From contig NZ_CALJHY010000005.1 of NCBI RefSeq assembly GCF_937770335.1, forward strand, positions 283,221-320,401: 37,181 nt of DNA, given 5' to 3'. The notes under the pieces were generated by a model. That model saw only the letters and a program-made list of their open reading frames with translations. It had not been told where the DNA came from and made no database searches. How positions within the stretch are numbered: position 1 is the stretch's first letter; each line of letters starts with the position of its first letter. This DNA comes from an uncultured Glaciecola sp. Lineage in GTDB: Bacteria; Pseudomonadota; Gammaproteobacteria; Enterobacterales; Alteromonadaceae. A program made the translations under genes and the position numbers. This document shows, one piece after another, positions 16,606 through 26,173 of this stretch.

Positions 16606-17354
16606 TGAAATTAAATCGACACTTTCTATTCGTCATTATTATTGCTTCTGCTTTTTTTAGCTTTTCAGTCAAAGCCGATGATCTAGTTGTTAGTATCGTT
16701 GAGCCCTATGTCGACTTTCGCACTGGGCCCGCTAGCGAGTACCCGATTTTTCACGTTGCTGAGCAAGGTGAAAGTATCACCATATTGAAAAAGAAAACCG
16801 GTTGGTACAAAGCAATCACCAATAAAGGCCAAGAAGGCTGGGTGTCAGCTGAGCAACTCGGTAAAACCTTAAAACCCAATGGTGAACAACTTTATGTGCC
16901 AACGGGTAGCTTCGAAGACTACACCAACCGCACTTTTGAATTTAGCGCATTTGGTGGCATCTTAGAAAGTGTCACGGCAATGTCAGTTGCTACAGCTTGG
17001 AACGTAACGGGTAACTTAGTTGTTGAGGGAACCTATACGCAAGCCCTTGGTGATTTCTCTGAAAACACATTGTGGTCAATTAGATTACAGCATCATACAT
17101 TCCCTGAATGGAAAGTAAGCCCTTACTTAACGATCGGTGCTGGTGGCATAAATACTCGTCCGCGCTCCAATTTAGTGCAAAGCGGAGACGAGGTTCGAAA
17201 CAGTGATTTTTATGAAGTAGGTGCAGGTTTACGTTATTACTTTGCGCGAAACATGGTCATAAAGTTTGAATATCGAAATATCATTGCCCTAACCGATCGC
17301 GACGATCAAGAACGTATTGAAGAATTCAAGCTGGGTTTTTCGGTGTTTTTTTAA
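16605..17354 (+). CDS. SH3-domain plus outer-membrane beta-barrel protein
   Basis: Protein of 249 residues with a Sec signal (hydrophobic 8-21, cleavage near VKA-DD). Residues about 28-85 form a bacterial SH3 domain (VDFRTGPASEYPIFHVAEQGE, then GWYKAITNKGQEGWV), a fold often used to bind peptidoglycan. The remainder alternates polar and aromatic residues and ends in FKLGFSVFF with a terminal Phe, as for outer-membrane barrels sent through BAM. The ATG overlaps the stop of the haem lipoprotein gene, so the two are translationally coupled. It resembles the OMP_myx_plus-type barrels (TIGR04565) by my recollection. The likely role is anchoring an envelope complex between wall and outer membrane. 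Confidence 0.7.
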   Translation: MKLNRHFLFVIIIASAFFSFSVKADDLVVSIVEPYVDFRTGPASEYPIFHVAEQGESITILKKKTGWYKAITNKGQEGWVSAEQLGKTLKPNGEQLYVPTGSFEDYTNRTFEFSAFGGILESVTAMSVATAWNVTGNLVVEGTYTQALGDFSENTLWSIRLQHHTFPEWKVSPYLTIGAGGINTRPRSNLVQSGDEVRNSDFYEVGAGLRYYFARNMVIKFEYRNIIALTDRDDQERIEEFKLGFSVFF

Positions 17355-17441
17355 CCGATAAACCATTAAAATATGCAGTAAGTAGATAGCTGATGATAGT
17401 CAATATTGTATTAGCATTAAACTCATAGCATGGTGAAATGA

Positions 17442-18128
17442 ATGAAATTTAGTAAAAATGTAGTACTGAGCGCCGTTATCATATTGAGTATTGCTTTGTT
17501 CAATGGACACGTGTTTGCGCAAACTTCATCAGTAAAAAGTGCAGCGCGTATGATGCAGGAAAATACACAGCAACCCCCAGCATTGATCGATCCAAATATC
17601 GAACGTCGTGAAATTAATGAGTCTGATATTGATACCGAAGACCTCGAAATAGGTATTTTTGGTGGGTTTATTAGCATTGAGGATTTTGAGTCTAGTGAGG
17701 TTGTTGGCGTTTCTCTTGCGTATCATATTAACGAGAATTTATTCCTTGAAGCTCGCTATGCAAAAGCAACTGCAGGGCAAACTAGTTTTGAGAAATTGTC
17801 GGGAGGTGCGCCCTTTTTAACCGAAGAAGAACGGGACTATACGTATTATAACTTATCATTAGGTTACAACATCAATGGTGAAACCTTCTTCACAGATAAC
17901 TTAGTCTTCAATTCGGACGTTTATTTTACATTTGGGGCAGGGAGCACCGAATTTGGTGGTGACGAGCGCTTTACGATAAGTGCTGGCGCCGGATATCGAC
18001 TACTATTTACTGATTTTTGGGCATTAAAAGTAGACGTGCGTGATCATGTATTTACCAGCGACATTATTGGCATAGAAAAGGACGTTCATAATTTTGCTAT
18101 TACGCTAAGCACAACGTTCTTCTTTTAA
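17442..18128 (+). CDS. Outer-membrane beta-barrel protein (OMP_myx_plus-like)
   Basis: Protein of 228 residues with a signal peptide ending near VFA-QT (about residue 26). After a linker of about 40 polar residues, strands such as LEIGIFGGFISI, VVGVSLAYHI, LFLEARYAKA, YYNLSLGYNI and FTISAGAGYRLLF alternate as in an 8- to 10-strand barrel, ending with TLSTTFFF. It is similar in plan to the preceding gene product but lacks the SH3 domain. The family TIGR04565 joins myxobacterial and gammaproteobacterial barrels; I believe this is a member but cannot align it here. The gap of 87 bases before it is the largest in the first part of the operon. Confidence 0.68.
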   Translation: MKFSKNVVLSAVIILSIALFNGHVFAQTSSVKSAARMMQENTQQPPALIDPNIERREINESDIDTEDLEIGIFGGFISIEDFESSEVVGVSLAYHINENLFLEARYAKATAGQTSFEKLSGGAPFLTEEERDYTYYNLSLGYNINGETFFTDNLVFNSDVYFTFGAGSTEFGGDERFTISAGAGYRLLFTDFWALKVDVRDHVFTSDIIGIEKDVHNFAITLSTTFFF

Positions 18129-18145
18129 CTGACGGGAGCAAACAA

Positions 18146-18709
18146 ATGACCAATATGAATAGGGCGTTAATAACATTAATAGCGCTGAATAATGTATCAG
18201 GCGTTAGCTTGCGTCAGTGGATTATGACTAGCGCTGTAGCATTAGCATTAATCTTCGCCAGCATAGGCGCAATAGCAAAACCGACATCAGGCGAGCTATC
18301 ACCTGACTTTACCCTGAAGAGTAGGGATGGCGGTAACATTAAACTGTCTGAACAAAGAGGCAATATTGTATTAGTTAATTTCTGGGCTTCTTGGTGCGGT
18401 CCATGCCGTGAAGAACTTCCAGCATTTGAGAAATTATACCAAGAATACCAAGATTTAGGCGTAGAAATACTCGCGGTAAATGTGGATTCCGAAGCTGAAA
18501 AAGCTAATGTTTTGTTAGATGATATTGAAGTGAGTTTTCCGGTGCTGTTCGATACATCAGGCGAAGTAAGCCAATTGTATGACGTAAGTGCAATGCCAAC
18601 GACGGTGCTAGTTGATCGCGATGGCAACGTACGGTTGTTGCACCCTGGATACCGTAAGGGTGATGAAAAGAAATATGAAAAAGCGATTAAAATGCTAATG
18701 AGGGAGTAA
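18146..18709 (+). CDS. TlpA-like periplasmic thioredoxin
   Basis: Protein of 187 residues with an N-terminal signal/anchor (hydrophobic about 27-43, ending near AIA-KP). The thioredoxin-fold body shows the active site FWASWCGPCREEL and the cis-proline loop SAMPTTVLVDRDG, as in TlpA/ResA-type reductases. Such proteins keep CxxCH cysteines reduced for haem attachment or handle other thiols. Here several CxxCH proteins and a Cys-rich tail (next gene) are encoded nearby, which fits a dedicated thiol role. GGGAG precedes ATG 18146. The stop overlaps an upstream ATG of the next gene. Confidence 0.85.
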   Translation: MTNMNRALITLIALNNVSGVSLRQWIMTSAVALALIFASIGAIAKPTSGELSPDFTLKSRDGGNIKLSEQRGNIVLVNFWASWCGPCREELPAFEKLYQEYQDLGVEILAVNVDSEAEKANVLLDDIEVSFPVLFDTSGEVSQLYDVSAMPTTVLVDRDGNVRLLHPGYRKGDEKKYEKAIKMLMRE

Positions 18710-18714
18710 TGCAC

Positions 18715-18987
18715 ATGAGATTACTAAACAAAGCGTCTATCCGATTAATAATTGTGGCTTGCGTTGCAACACTAGGTAGTGGCTGTGCAAGTACGTTTGA
18801 GGGCATCAATCCATTGGCGGATCTGGAGCCTTGGGTAAAGCCTTATGAGCGTAGCAACCTGGCTGACCCTATTATGAGTATGAATCGTAATCCGGTGGCT
18901 TTAGCGTATGCAAAGCACGTTTTTGAATCTCGCGAAGGTGCGCGTGGTGCCGATGGCGGCGCAGGTGGTGGTTGTGGCTGTAACTAA
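18715..18987 (+). CDS. DUF4266 lipoprotein with Gly/Cys C-terminal tail
   Basis: Small lipoprotein (90 residues). An ATG at 18709 overlaps the tlpA-like stop, but the AGGGAG site at 18701-18706 is spaced properly only for ATG 18715. The lipobox is LGSGC24. The mature part contains the DUF4266 pattern VKPYERSNLADPIMS followed by AYAKHVFESREGARG, and ends GGAGGGCGCN at the very C-terminus. The gene is followed by a DUF3570 barrel, the usual partner of this family. Function unknown; an exposed Cys pair at the tail could bind metal or a cofactor, or be modified, possibly by the adjacent thioredoxin. Confidence 0.85.
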   Translation: MRLLNKASIRLIIVACVATLGSGCASTFEGINPLADLEPWVKPYERSNLADPIMSMNRNPVALAYAKHVFESREGARGADGGAGGGCGCN

Positions 18988-20164
18988 AAAACAAACGGCG
19001 AAGGCAATTCGTCGAAATCTGAATAGGATTAAGATTGCTATCGCTTTCTTGGGTCTGCTCTTTAGTATGTTATTTATTGGCTCGGCTAACGCTGCAGTAC
19101 TTCCTATTGAGCGCGCGGATGTGCTTTATCATTCTTATGAAGGCGATGGCGTGACCATTGATGGCCCCTCCGTATTGTTGCGTAAAAGTATTGCCGGGAA
19201 AGTGTCGGTGTCTGCAAACTATTATGTTGATACTGTGTCAGGTGCATCAATTGATGTGCGTGCAACGGCAAGTCCTTATGAAGAAGTGCGCGAGGAAAAA
19301 ACAGTTGGACTTGATTACCTCAACGAGAAGACGCTGTTAAGTACCAGTTTCACCAACAGCAGTGAAAACGATTTTGAAGCTAATTCGGTCTATGTGGGTA
19401 TCAGCCAAGACTTTTTTGGTGACTTAAGCACAATATCGCTCAGTTATTCAAAAGGTTGGGATGTTGTTGGTCGTCGCGGTGATGAAAGTTTTGAAGAAGA
19501 AGCAGACCGTCAGAAGTATGGATTAGGCTTTAGCCAAGTGGCGACCAAGAGTTTAATTGTTGGTTTTAATATTGAACATATCTCAGACGAAGGTTATTTG
19601 AATAACCCGTATCGTTCTGTACGTTTTCTTGATTCAACAACCGACCGCGGCTTTAGTTTCGCAACAGAAAAATACCCGAATACTCGCTCAAGTACCGCCT
19701 ATTCAATTAATGCTAACTTTTATCTTCCCTACCGCGCGGCTATTTATGGTGACGCCAGAATATACAATGATACATGGGGCATAAAAGCGCAAAACGTTAA
19801 ATTAGGCTATATCCATCCGATTGAAGATGATTGGATCTTTGAAGTATTTTTACGTCACTATAAACAAGATAAGGCCGATTTCTATCAAGATTTATTCAGT
19901 CGTCCTGATGAGTTTAATTTTATGGCTCGCGATAAAGAAATGAGCACCTATACAGGCTTAACCGCTGGCATTAGTGTGTCCTACGAATGGCAATTCTCTC
20001 AAACCGCTATTTTCAAAAAGAGCGCGGTGCACTTTGAATGGGATTACATGAAATTCGATTACGATGACTTCCGAGATGCCACGGCACAAGCACCTGTAGG
20101 TGAAGAACCATTGTTTGGCTTCTCAGCAAATGTGTTACGCATATTTGCATCAATTTGGTACTAG
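18953..20164 (+). CDS. DUF3570 outer-membrane beta-barrel protein
   Basis: About 403 residues if begun at ATG 18953; the frame also has an ATG at 18908 and GTG codons at 18965-18974, so the start is uncertain. All candidate starts lie inside the end of the DUF4266 gene, whose Gly/Cys tail is read in another frame. A signal peptide (hydrophobic FLGLLFSMLFIGSANA) is followed by VLYHSYEGDGVTIDGPSVLLRKS, characteristic of DUF3570, then many alternating strands and an aromatic end (RIFASIWY). A 16- or 18-strand-type barrel is likely. It probably acts with the DUF4266 lipoprotein, perhaps as a translocation pore or barrel-lipoprotein pair. Confidence 0.8.
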   Translation: MAAQVVVVAVTKKQTAKAIRRNLNRIKIAIAFLGLLFSMLFIGSANAAVLPIERADVLYHSYEGDGVTIDGPSVLLRKSIAGKVSVSANYYVDTVSGASIDVRATASPYEEVREEKTVGLDYLNEKTLLSTSFTNSSENDFEANSVYVGISQDFFGDLSTISLSYSKGWDVVGRRGDESFEEEADRQKYGLGFSQVATKSLIVGFNIEHISDEGYLNNPYRSVRFLDSTTDRGFSFATEKYPNTRSSTAYSINANFYLPYRAAIYGDARIYNDTWGIKAQNVKLGYIHPIEDDWIFEVFLRHYKQDKADFYQDLFSRPDEFNFMARDKEMSTYTGLTAGISVSYEWQFSQTAIFKKSAVHFEWDYMKFDYDDFRDATAQAPVGEEPLFGFSANVLRIFASIWY

Positions 20165-20166
20165 AA

Positions 20167-20847
20167 ATGATTATTATAAATGCATCAAACCCAAAATTAA
20201 CAAGCCTGCGAACCCGCGGTTTGCTAGCGAATGTGCGCATTGTCGCAATGCAATTAATTAAGAATGTATTATTACAAGCATGTTTAGCGATTGCGTTGTT
20301 AATTATAGCGGCATTGTGGAGCAATAACGCAAATGCGCAGGAGGCCACAAGCGATACCCAAACGCCTATATTAGCTAACGTCAAAAGTCAGACGCCGATC
20401 CCTGATAGTGATTTAGCGGCGGAAATGGAAACACTGAAGCAAGCATTAGTGAATTTAAATCGTGATTTATTTATTTTGGAAGAGGACTTGTTGTTTCCGT
20501 CGAGTACACAAGTTGCGGTGTATTTATCCATGGACGTGGGGGAGTATTTTAAACTCGATGCTGTTGAGTTAAAGATAGACGGTAAATTAGCAACCTACTA
20601 TTTGTATACCGAACGTCAGGTTAATGCGCTATACAAGGGCGGTGTTCAGCGTTTATTCGTTGGCAATATTAATCAAGGTAGCAGAGAAATATCGGCATTT
20701 TTTATTGGCACAGGACCTGAAAATAGACCTTATAAACGGGCGGTTACGCTGACGTTTGACAAAGACGATGAAGCCGCCACTGTAGAACTTAAAATTGTTG
20801 ATTCGACGTCAAAGCAACAACCTACTTTTTCAGCCATATTACTTTAG
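20167..20847 (+). CDS. Conserved periplasmic protein of unknown function
   Basis: I do not recognise a named domain. From ATG 20167 the product has 226 residues; a later ATG at 20248 begins a cleaner signal peptide (MQLIKNVLLQACLAIALL, cleavage near NAQ), so the true start may be there. The mature part starts with a short heptad-like segment (LAAEMETLKQALVNLNRDLF), followed by a beta-rich region (VAVYLSMDVGEYFKLDAVEL, KIDGKLATYYLYTERQV). It lies two bases after the DUF3570 stop and is in the same frame as the next gene, separated by one TAG. A part in the envelope complex is inferred from position only. Confidence 0.6.
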   Translation: MIIINASNPKLTSLRTRGLLANVRIVAMQLIKNVLLQACLAIALLIIAALWSNNANAQEATSDTQTPILANVKSQTPIPDSDLAAEMETLKQALVNLNRDLFILEEDLLFPSSTQVAVYLSMDVGEYFKLDAVELKIDGKLATYYLYTERQVNALYKGGVQRLFVGNINQGSREISAFFIGTGPENRPYKRAVTLTFDKDDEAATVELKIVDSTSKQQPTFSAILL

Positions 20848-20859
20848 GTCGACTTACTT

Positions 20860-22860
20860 TTGTTTTTGACTCACTTCAAGGCCATTAAATTTGGATGTGT
20901 TACCCTCGTTTCGGTAGCACTCAACGGCTGTTTTTCCACACCAAAAATGCCTGTTCCTATCGAAGAAACACGCAGCCCAGCCCAGATTTTGGCGCAAAAA
21001 CGCCAAGATGTCGCTTTTGGTCAGGTCGTTTACAGCTACTTTCAAGACGCACCGGATCAAACGTTGTTGCAAGGGGCTCTTGCGCGCACTAACGAATTGG
21101 CAGCACAAACACCTTACGCGATTGAAGACCAAGACCGGCTCGACCTAATGAGAGGGGCTGTGAGTTTGCAGCTAGGTATGACGCAGCAAGCAGAAAGTAT
21201 TTTTAATCGCTTATTAGCCCAATCAGCTGACCCTTATATTCAAGCCAATACGTGGTTTTGGTTAGCCAAGTCAAGCTTTGCGCAGAAACGTATGGGTGTT
21301 AGTGAGCGTGCTTATACCGCGATTATCGATAGTGATTTGGAAGACGAGTTAAGCCCTGAGCATAGGGAAGAACTGATTTATCAAGTTAGCCATGAACGCA
21401 TGAATAATGACGCTGATTGGAAAACACTTGCAGAGAAGCTAAGTAGCGACTCCATTTATCAAACTTACCTTATTGCCAATCAAGCTGTGTTAGAACACAA
21501 CAATCAAGACTACGAAGCGTCAAGTGAGGCCTTTATGGCCGCGAAATTGCTGTTAAACGCCACACCCGTTGCCAACTCGATACAAGAAGGAAACGAAAGT
21601 TCAAGTTGGTGGTCCTGGTTTAATTGGTTTGGTAACGGCTTGACAGAGAGTCAAGAAACTCGAGCATTTCAAGAGCGAAACGCATTATTTGACCGCTTAA
21701 ATTATGGTTTAGGTATTACCTTACTTGAGCAAAAAGACTTCGCCAACGCACTTATCGCACTCAAATTAATTGGCCGTGAATCACTGCAGGCTGAACAAGC
21801 GATGTTGACGTATGGTTGGACATTAGCGCAAGAAAACCGATGGCCTTTGGCAATGGCAGCTTGGCAATATTTACGTGACAATAGTCAGGGTATTTATGCA
21901 TTACAGGCTAGTCATGGCCTAGCATACGGCTATGAACAACAAGGTGCGCTAGCAGAAGCTTTTAGTTCACTGCGCGATTCATCTCGCCAATTAGATTCAG
22001 CAATGGCATCGTTGAGCGAGTTTGATCAACAAATACAGCAAGCTGATTTTTTTGACACTATAGCGAATGGTAATTGGCCCATAGAGCATCGCGACTTGCA
22101 AATTCTATTACTTAGCGGTGACAGCGATTTTAACAGTGCATACCTGATTGAAGTTCGTCGCCAAGCGAAGCAATTATTGAATACACTCGATCAAAATCTA
22201 GCACAAATAGACGGTATGTACCGTTTACTTACGGAACGCGAGTTAGCGTTTGCGAGTCGTAGCAAATCTTTGTCGTTAACAGATGCTCAAGAAATACTGG
22301 ATCGCGCGAAGAAGCGAATTGCGGCGTTTGAATCGGCTCTTAATGCAGACCAAATATCAGATCAGCTACTGGCAACCAATGTGCAAGTTTCAGCGCTTCA
22401 ACGTTTAGAAAATGCTGAGGCAAGAATAGTGCGCATTAATACTGAGCGTGAACGTCAATTATCTAAAAAATACGCATTACGTGTTGCTCGCTTGAAAGGC
22501 GTGCTGAAGTGGGAATTATCAGAAGCCTATCCCGCAACCCGCTGGCAACACCAAAAACAACTTAATATATTAAAAGTAGCCTATGTTGATGCCAGTGGAC
22601 AGTATCAGCAACTTAAGCAGTTGCAGAGGGATACTAAAATCATTGATGAACAACGTTCGCGGGTTGATGCGATGGCGTTGAGCGCACAAAACGACTATAC
22701 CCGTACTAAAATTTTAGTTGATTCATTGACCCAGCGCTTAACTCGGTTTTTACAAGCGAATATGGCTGTAAGAATGCAAGCGTTGGCGGATCAACAAGTC
22801 GCAACAAGGCTTGCAATTATTCGCATACAAGATTTAGCGCAGCCCGGACGAGGACTATAA
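20860..22860 (+). CDS. TPR-type outer-membrane lipoprotein, TTG start
   Basis: About 666 residues. No ATG lies between the upstream TAG (20845-20847) and the signal peptide, so translation must begin at a TTG (20860 or 20866) or by readthrough. The lipobox is VALNGC24 with Phe at +2. Residues about 75-400 are helical repeats of TPR character (AVSLQLGMTQQAESIFNRLL, NTWFWLAKSSFAQKRMGVSE, LTYGWTLAQENRWPLAMAAW). The C-terminal third is rich in Glu/Arg/Gln and looks coiled-coil. It is co-transcribed with two more TPR lipoproteins and resembles periplasmic scaffold proteins of Glt-type machines only in general plan. Confidence 0.65.
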   Translation: MFLTHFKAIKFGCVTLVSVALNGCFSTPKMPVPIEETRSPAQILAQKRQDVAFGQVVYSYFQDAPDQTLLQGALARTNELAAQTPYAIEDQDRLDLMRGAVSLQLGMTQQAESIFNRLLAQSADPYIQANTWFWLAKSSFAQKRMGVSERAYTAIIDSDLEDELSPEHREELIYQVSHERMNNDADWKTLAEKLSSDSIYQTYLIANQAVLEHNNQDYEASSEAFMAAKLLLNATPVANSIQEGNESSSWWSWFNWFGNGLTESQETRAFQERNALFDRLNYGLGITLLEQKDFANALIALKLIGRESLQAEQAMLTYGWTLAQENRWPLAMAAWQYLRDNSQGIYALQASHGLAYGYEQQGALAEAFSSLRDSSRQLDSAMASLSEFDQQIQQADFFDTIANGNWPIEHRDLQILLLSGDSDFNSAYLIEVRRQAKQLLNTLDQNLAQIDGMYRLLTERELAFASRSKSLSLTDAQEILDRAKKRIAAFESALNADQISDQLLATNVQVSALQRLENAEARIVRINTERERQLSKKYALRVARLKGVLKWELSEAYPATRWQHQKQLNILKVAYVDASGQYQQLKQLQRDTKIIDEQRSRVDAMALSAQNDYTRTKILVDSLTQRLTRFLQANMAVRMQALADQQVATRLAIIRIQDLAQPGRGL

Positions 22861-22861
22861 G

Positions 22862-25800
22862 ATGAATAAAATGCTTATTCTCTCTCTTTGTATGTTGCTG
22901 GCAAGTTGCAGTATGTTTAGTGCTGAGGAAGAAGCGTCACTGATCAATGAAGGAATAAGTAACCGTCCAACATTAGCTGAACTAGACCTTCAGCCTTTAA
23001 AGGTCGAGCCGTCTATTGCGCCAAGGTTATCGTTGCAAGAAACTCGAGACGAATATGCGGCATTGTTACCCTTACTAAAAGATGAAAAACAACGTCAGCA
23101 GGTCGCCTTTCGTTTAGCTGATATTGAAATGCAGCTCGCAGAAAAAGCACAAGAAGATGGCATTCCACTAGAAGCTTTGCAAGCGAGTCAGTCCAAAGCT
23201 CAAAGCAGCTCGGATTCTATCAGTCGTCCAAATTCACTGAGCGTTAATGCAGATGTGGGCATTGGGCAACTGCTGCCGGCAAGTTACTTTAATCAAGCAA
23301 TTTCACGTTATCGAGAAGCTTTAGAGCAGCAAGCTCAATTGGTTGCGCAAGCTGATTTGCGGTCTGATGATCCTGCAAAGTTGAGCGAAGCTAAGCGCTC
23401 AGAAATAAAATACATGGACGCAATGTACCAACTGTCTCGCGCACTCGATTTAGATGGTAAGTCGGACGATTCAGTTGCCGTAGCTCAGCGTTTTTTAACA
23501 ACATTTCCAGCCCAAGAAAGTGCGGTGACTAACTATCATATTGAATTGTATTTCCGCATTGGCGAGTACTATTTTAATCGCCAAAAGTACGATAATGCGG
23601 TAGTCAATTATGCTCAAGTCCTCGCATTATCTGAAAATTCAGCCCATATTTCTGCCAACAACTTCTATGGTATTTCGGCCTATATGCTTGGTTGGAGTTA
23701 CTTCAAGCAAGAGGCGCATGCTAATGCACTTGTGTCATTTTCGAAAATGCTAGATGAAACCTTAGTGCAAAATAGCTACACACAAACTCATATAAAAATT
23801 AATACATTACCATTAGGACAGCAGAAGCTAGTGCAAGACACGCTTCGTATTATGGCCCTACTGTTCTCGTATCAAGGTAATGGCGAAGCAATCAAACGCT
23901 TTTTTATTGCCAATGGAGAGCGTGCTTATGAGAACCTTATTTATGCAGAACTAGCCCAGCAACACTTAAACGATGATCGCTTTAAAGACAGTGCTGATAC
24001 ACTTTTAGTGTTTGCTAATACCTATCCTTTGCATGAGCGCGCTATTGAATTCTACGTCAAGCACATTGATGCTTATATATTGGGCAAATTTCCAGCGTTA
24101 GTGCTTGAAGGTAAGCAGGGCTTTGTCGCAGCGTATGGACTTGATGGGCCACATTATTTTGGCCTACAGAGTATTATTGGTCGCCAAACGAGTGCTTATT
24201 TGCGTCAGTACATAAAAGAGTTGGCACAGAATGAACATAGCATAGCGCAAACAGTTGAGAGTATGCTGGCAGCAAATACACAATTGGCTGGTGGTGAAAG
24301 AGCCGAAAGTGCATTTGTGGGATCGTCAATATCCCAAGCGCAGAGTGCGTCTTGGAGCGGCGCTTCAATTGATGATTTGAGCAAAGTTAAGCAAGATGCC
24401 TTTGTAAATGCTGCCGGATATTATGACCAATTTATTCGCACTTTCTCACCCGACGATGAAGTGCCACAAATGCGTTTCTATCTTGGCGAAGCATTAAGCT
24501 CTGCAAATAAACTGAATTTAGCGATTGAGAGCTTTGAAGTTTATGCTTATCAAGATTCGCCTAATCCTTTGGCCAGCGATGCTGCTTATGCCGCATTGTT
24601 ACTATTTAATCAACTAACTGAACGTATGGTTTTGCGCGATGGTGATTTTAAGCAGAAACTCGAAGCGCAAAAGATGATCAGTCAGGGCTTGTTTGTCGAC
24701 ACGTTTGCAACCGACTCTAGAACGGTGAATGTGGTGCAGTCTCTAATGCAGCGGTTGTTCGAACAACAAAAGTACCTAGATGCGATGCGCTGGAGCGATT
24801 GGTTATTATCAGGCGACAGACTAAATGGTGAGGCCTATGCGAAAGCAAATTTACCTCCAGCGAGTTTGCTCGACAAGCATATTGCGGCACACGATATCAA
24901 TGCGGAAAGCCTAATTTCAGCACGCCTTGTAGTAGCGCACGGTCACTTCGCTCTGGAAAACTACCAAGTCGCACAAGCTGGTTATGAAACACTATTAAAT
25001 ATACTGCCATCAGAAGATGAACGTGTGAAAGAACTTACCAATCGCTTAGCCGCTACTTTCTTTCAGCAATCAGAACAGCTGTTAGCTTCAGCTAACGTGA
25101 AGGATACGTTGGCAGCTCCATTATCCGAAGATAGCGATTTTGCGCCACTGAGTGAAACTCAACGACTTGCTTTGATTGACAGTGTCGCCCTACTTCAACG
25201 TATTATGCAAGAGACTCCAGATTCAACTTTTAGAGCGGCGGCCCAATATGATGCAGCTACGTACCTACTAGCTCTCGAAAAATATCCGCAAGCTGTGTCT
25301 ATGCTGATTGATTTTCAAACTCGCTTTGAGAAAAGTGAGTTAGTGCTAACAATTCCTAGCAAGTTATTAGTTGCCTATGAAAAGTCTGAGCAATGGAAGC
25401 CTGCCGCTGCATTATTGATAACACAATATAAAGCACAGCCTGACACTCAATTAGGCAGAGAGTCATTGTATGTTGCTGCTGATTACTTCTTAAGAGCAGG
25501 TGATAGAGAAGGATCGTTGAATGCCTACAGAAGCTATGCACATCAATATCCGTCGCCTTTAACAGATGCCAACGAAGCGCGTTTGAAAATGACCGAATTT
25601 TATGCCGAGACTGGCGAAGAGTCGAAGCGTCGCTTCTGGTTAAACAAGCTTATTGCTGCTGACCAAAAAGCCGGTGCCGAGCGAACAGGGCGTTCACGTT
25701 ATTTAGCCGCTATGGCGTCAATGGTGTTCGCTACTGATGCCGATATTGTCTACAAAAAGATTAAGTTGACGTTGCCGTTAAATAAGAGTTTACAACGCAA

Positions 25801-26173
25801 GCAGAGTGCTCTAAAAAATGCGATCGCTCGTTACAATGGCGTGATGGCATATGCTATTGCTGAGTACACGACGCAAGCAAATTATTCACTGGCTAACTTA
25901 TATTTAGTGTTAGCTACAGATTTAATGGAATCGAGTCGTCCAAATGGATTGTCTGCACTGGAGTTAAGCCAATACGAATTGCTACTAGAGGAGCAAGCAT
26001 TCCCATTTGAAGAAACCGCTATTACTTTGCATGAAAATAATGCAAAGCGTGCTTACGGCGGTTTGTATGATGACTGGGTTAAGGAGAGTTTACAGACCCT
26101 CGAAAATCTATTACCTGTGCGTTATCGCAAACCAGAACAAATTCAGGAGTTGAGCGCTGATGATTTTGAATAG
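22862..26173 (+). CDS. Large TPR-repeat outer-membrane lipoprotein
   Basis: Protein of 1103 residues, the largest in the window. The lipobox is LLASC16 and Ser at +2 favours the outer membrane. The body is almost entirely helical repeats with TPR features, for example YHIELYFRIGEYYFNRQKYD NAVVNYAQVL, AQYDAATYLLALEKYPQAVS and LYVAADYFLRAGDREGSLNA. The ATG comes one base after the previous stop, and the end overlaps the next gene by 14 bases, so the three TPR lipoproteins are coupled. Giant TPR proteins of this sort (compare GltI/AgmK of Myxococcus) act as periplasmic scaffolds; orthology is not shown. Confidence 0.7.
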   Translation: MNKMLILSLCMLLASCSMFSAEEEASLINEGISNRPTLAELDLQPLKVEPSIAPRLSLQETRDEYAALLPLLKDEKQRQQVAFRLADIEMQLAEKAQEDGIPLEALQASQSKAQSSSDSISRPNSLSVNADVGIGQLLPASYFNQAISRYREALEQQAQLVAQADLRSDDPAKLSEAKRSEIKYMDAMYQLSRALDLDGKSDDSVAVAQRFLTTFPAQESAVTNYHIELYFRIGEYYFNRQKYDNAVVNYAQVLALSENSAHISANNFYGISAYMLGWSYFKQEAHANALVSFSKMLDETLVQNSYTQTHIKINTLPLGQQKLVQDTLRIMALLFSYQGNGEAIKRFFIANGERAYENLIYAELAQQHLNDDRFKDSADTLLVFANTYPLHERAIEFYVKHIDAYILGKFPALVLEGKQGFVAAYGLDGPHYFGLQSIIGRQTSAYLRQYIKELAQNEHSIAQTVESMLAANTQLAGGERAESAFVGSSISQAQSASWSGASIDDLSKVKQDAFVNAAGYYDQFIRTFSPDDEVPQMRFYLGEALSSANKLNLAIESFEVYAYQDSPNPLASDAAYAALLLFNQLTERMVLRDGDFKQKLEAQKMISQGLFVDTFATDSRTVNVVQSLMQRLFEQQKYLDAMRWSDWLLSGDRLNGEAYAKANLPPASLLDKHIAAHDINAESLISARLVVAHGHFALENYQVAQAGYETLLNILPSEDERVKELTNRLAATFFQQSEQLLASANVKDTLAAPLSEDSDFAPLSETQRLALIDSVALLQRIMQETPDSTFRAAAQYDAATYLLALEKYPQAVSMLIDFQTRFEKSELVLTIPSKLLVAYEKSEQWKPAAALLITQYKAQPDTQLGRESLYVAADYFLRAGDREGSLNAYRSYAHQYPSPLTDANEARLKMTEFYAETGEESKRRFWLNKLIAADQKAGAERTGRSRYLAAMASMVFATDADIVYKKIKLTLPLNKSLQRKQSALKNAIARYNGVMAYAIAEYTTQANYSLANLYLVLATDLMESSRPNGLSALELSQYELLLEEQAFPFEETAITLHENNAKRAYGGLYDDWVKESLQTLENLLPVRYRKPEQIQELSADDFE

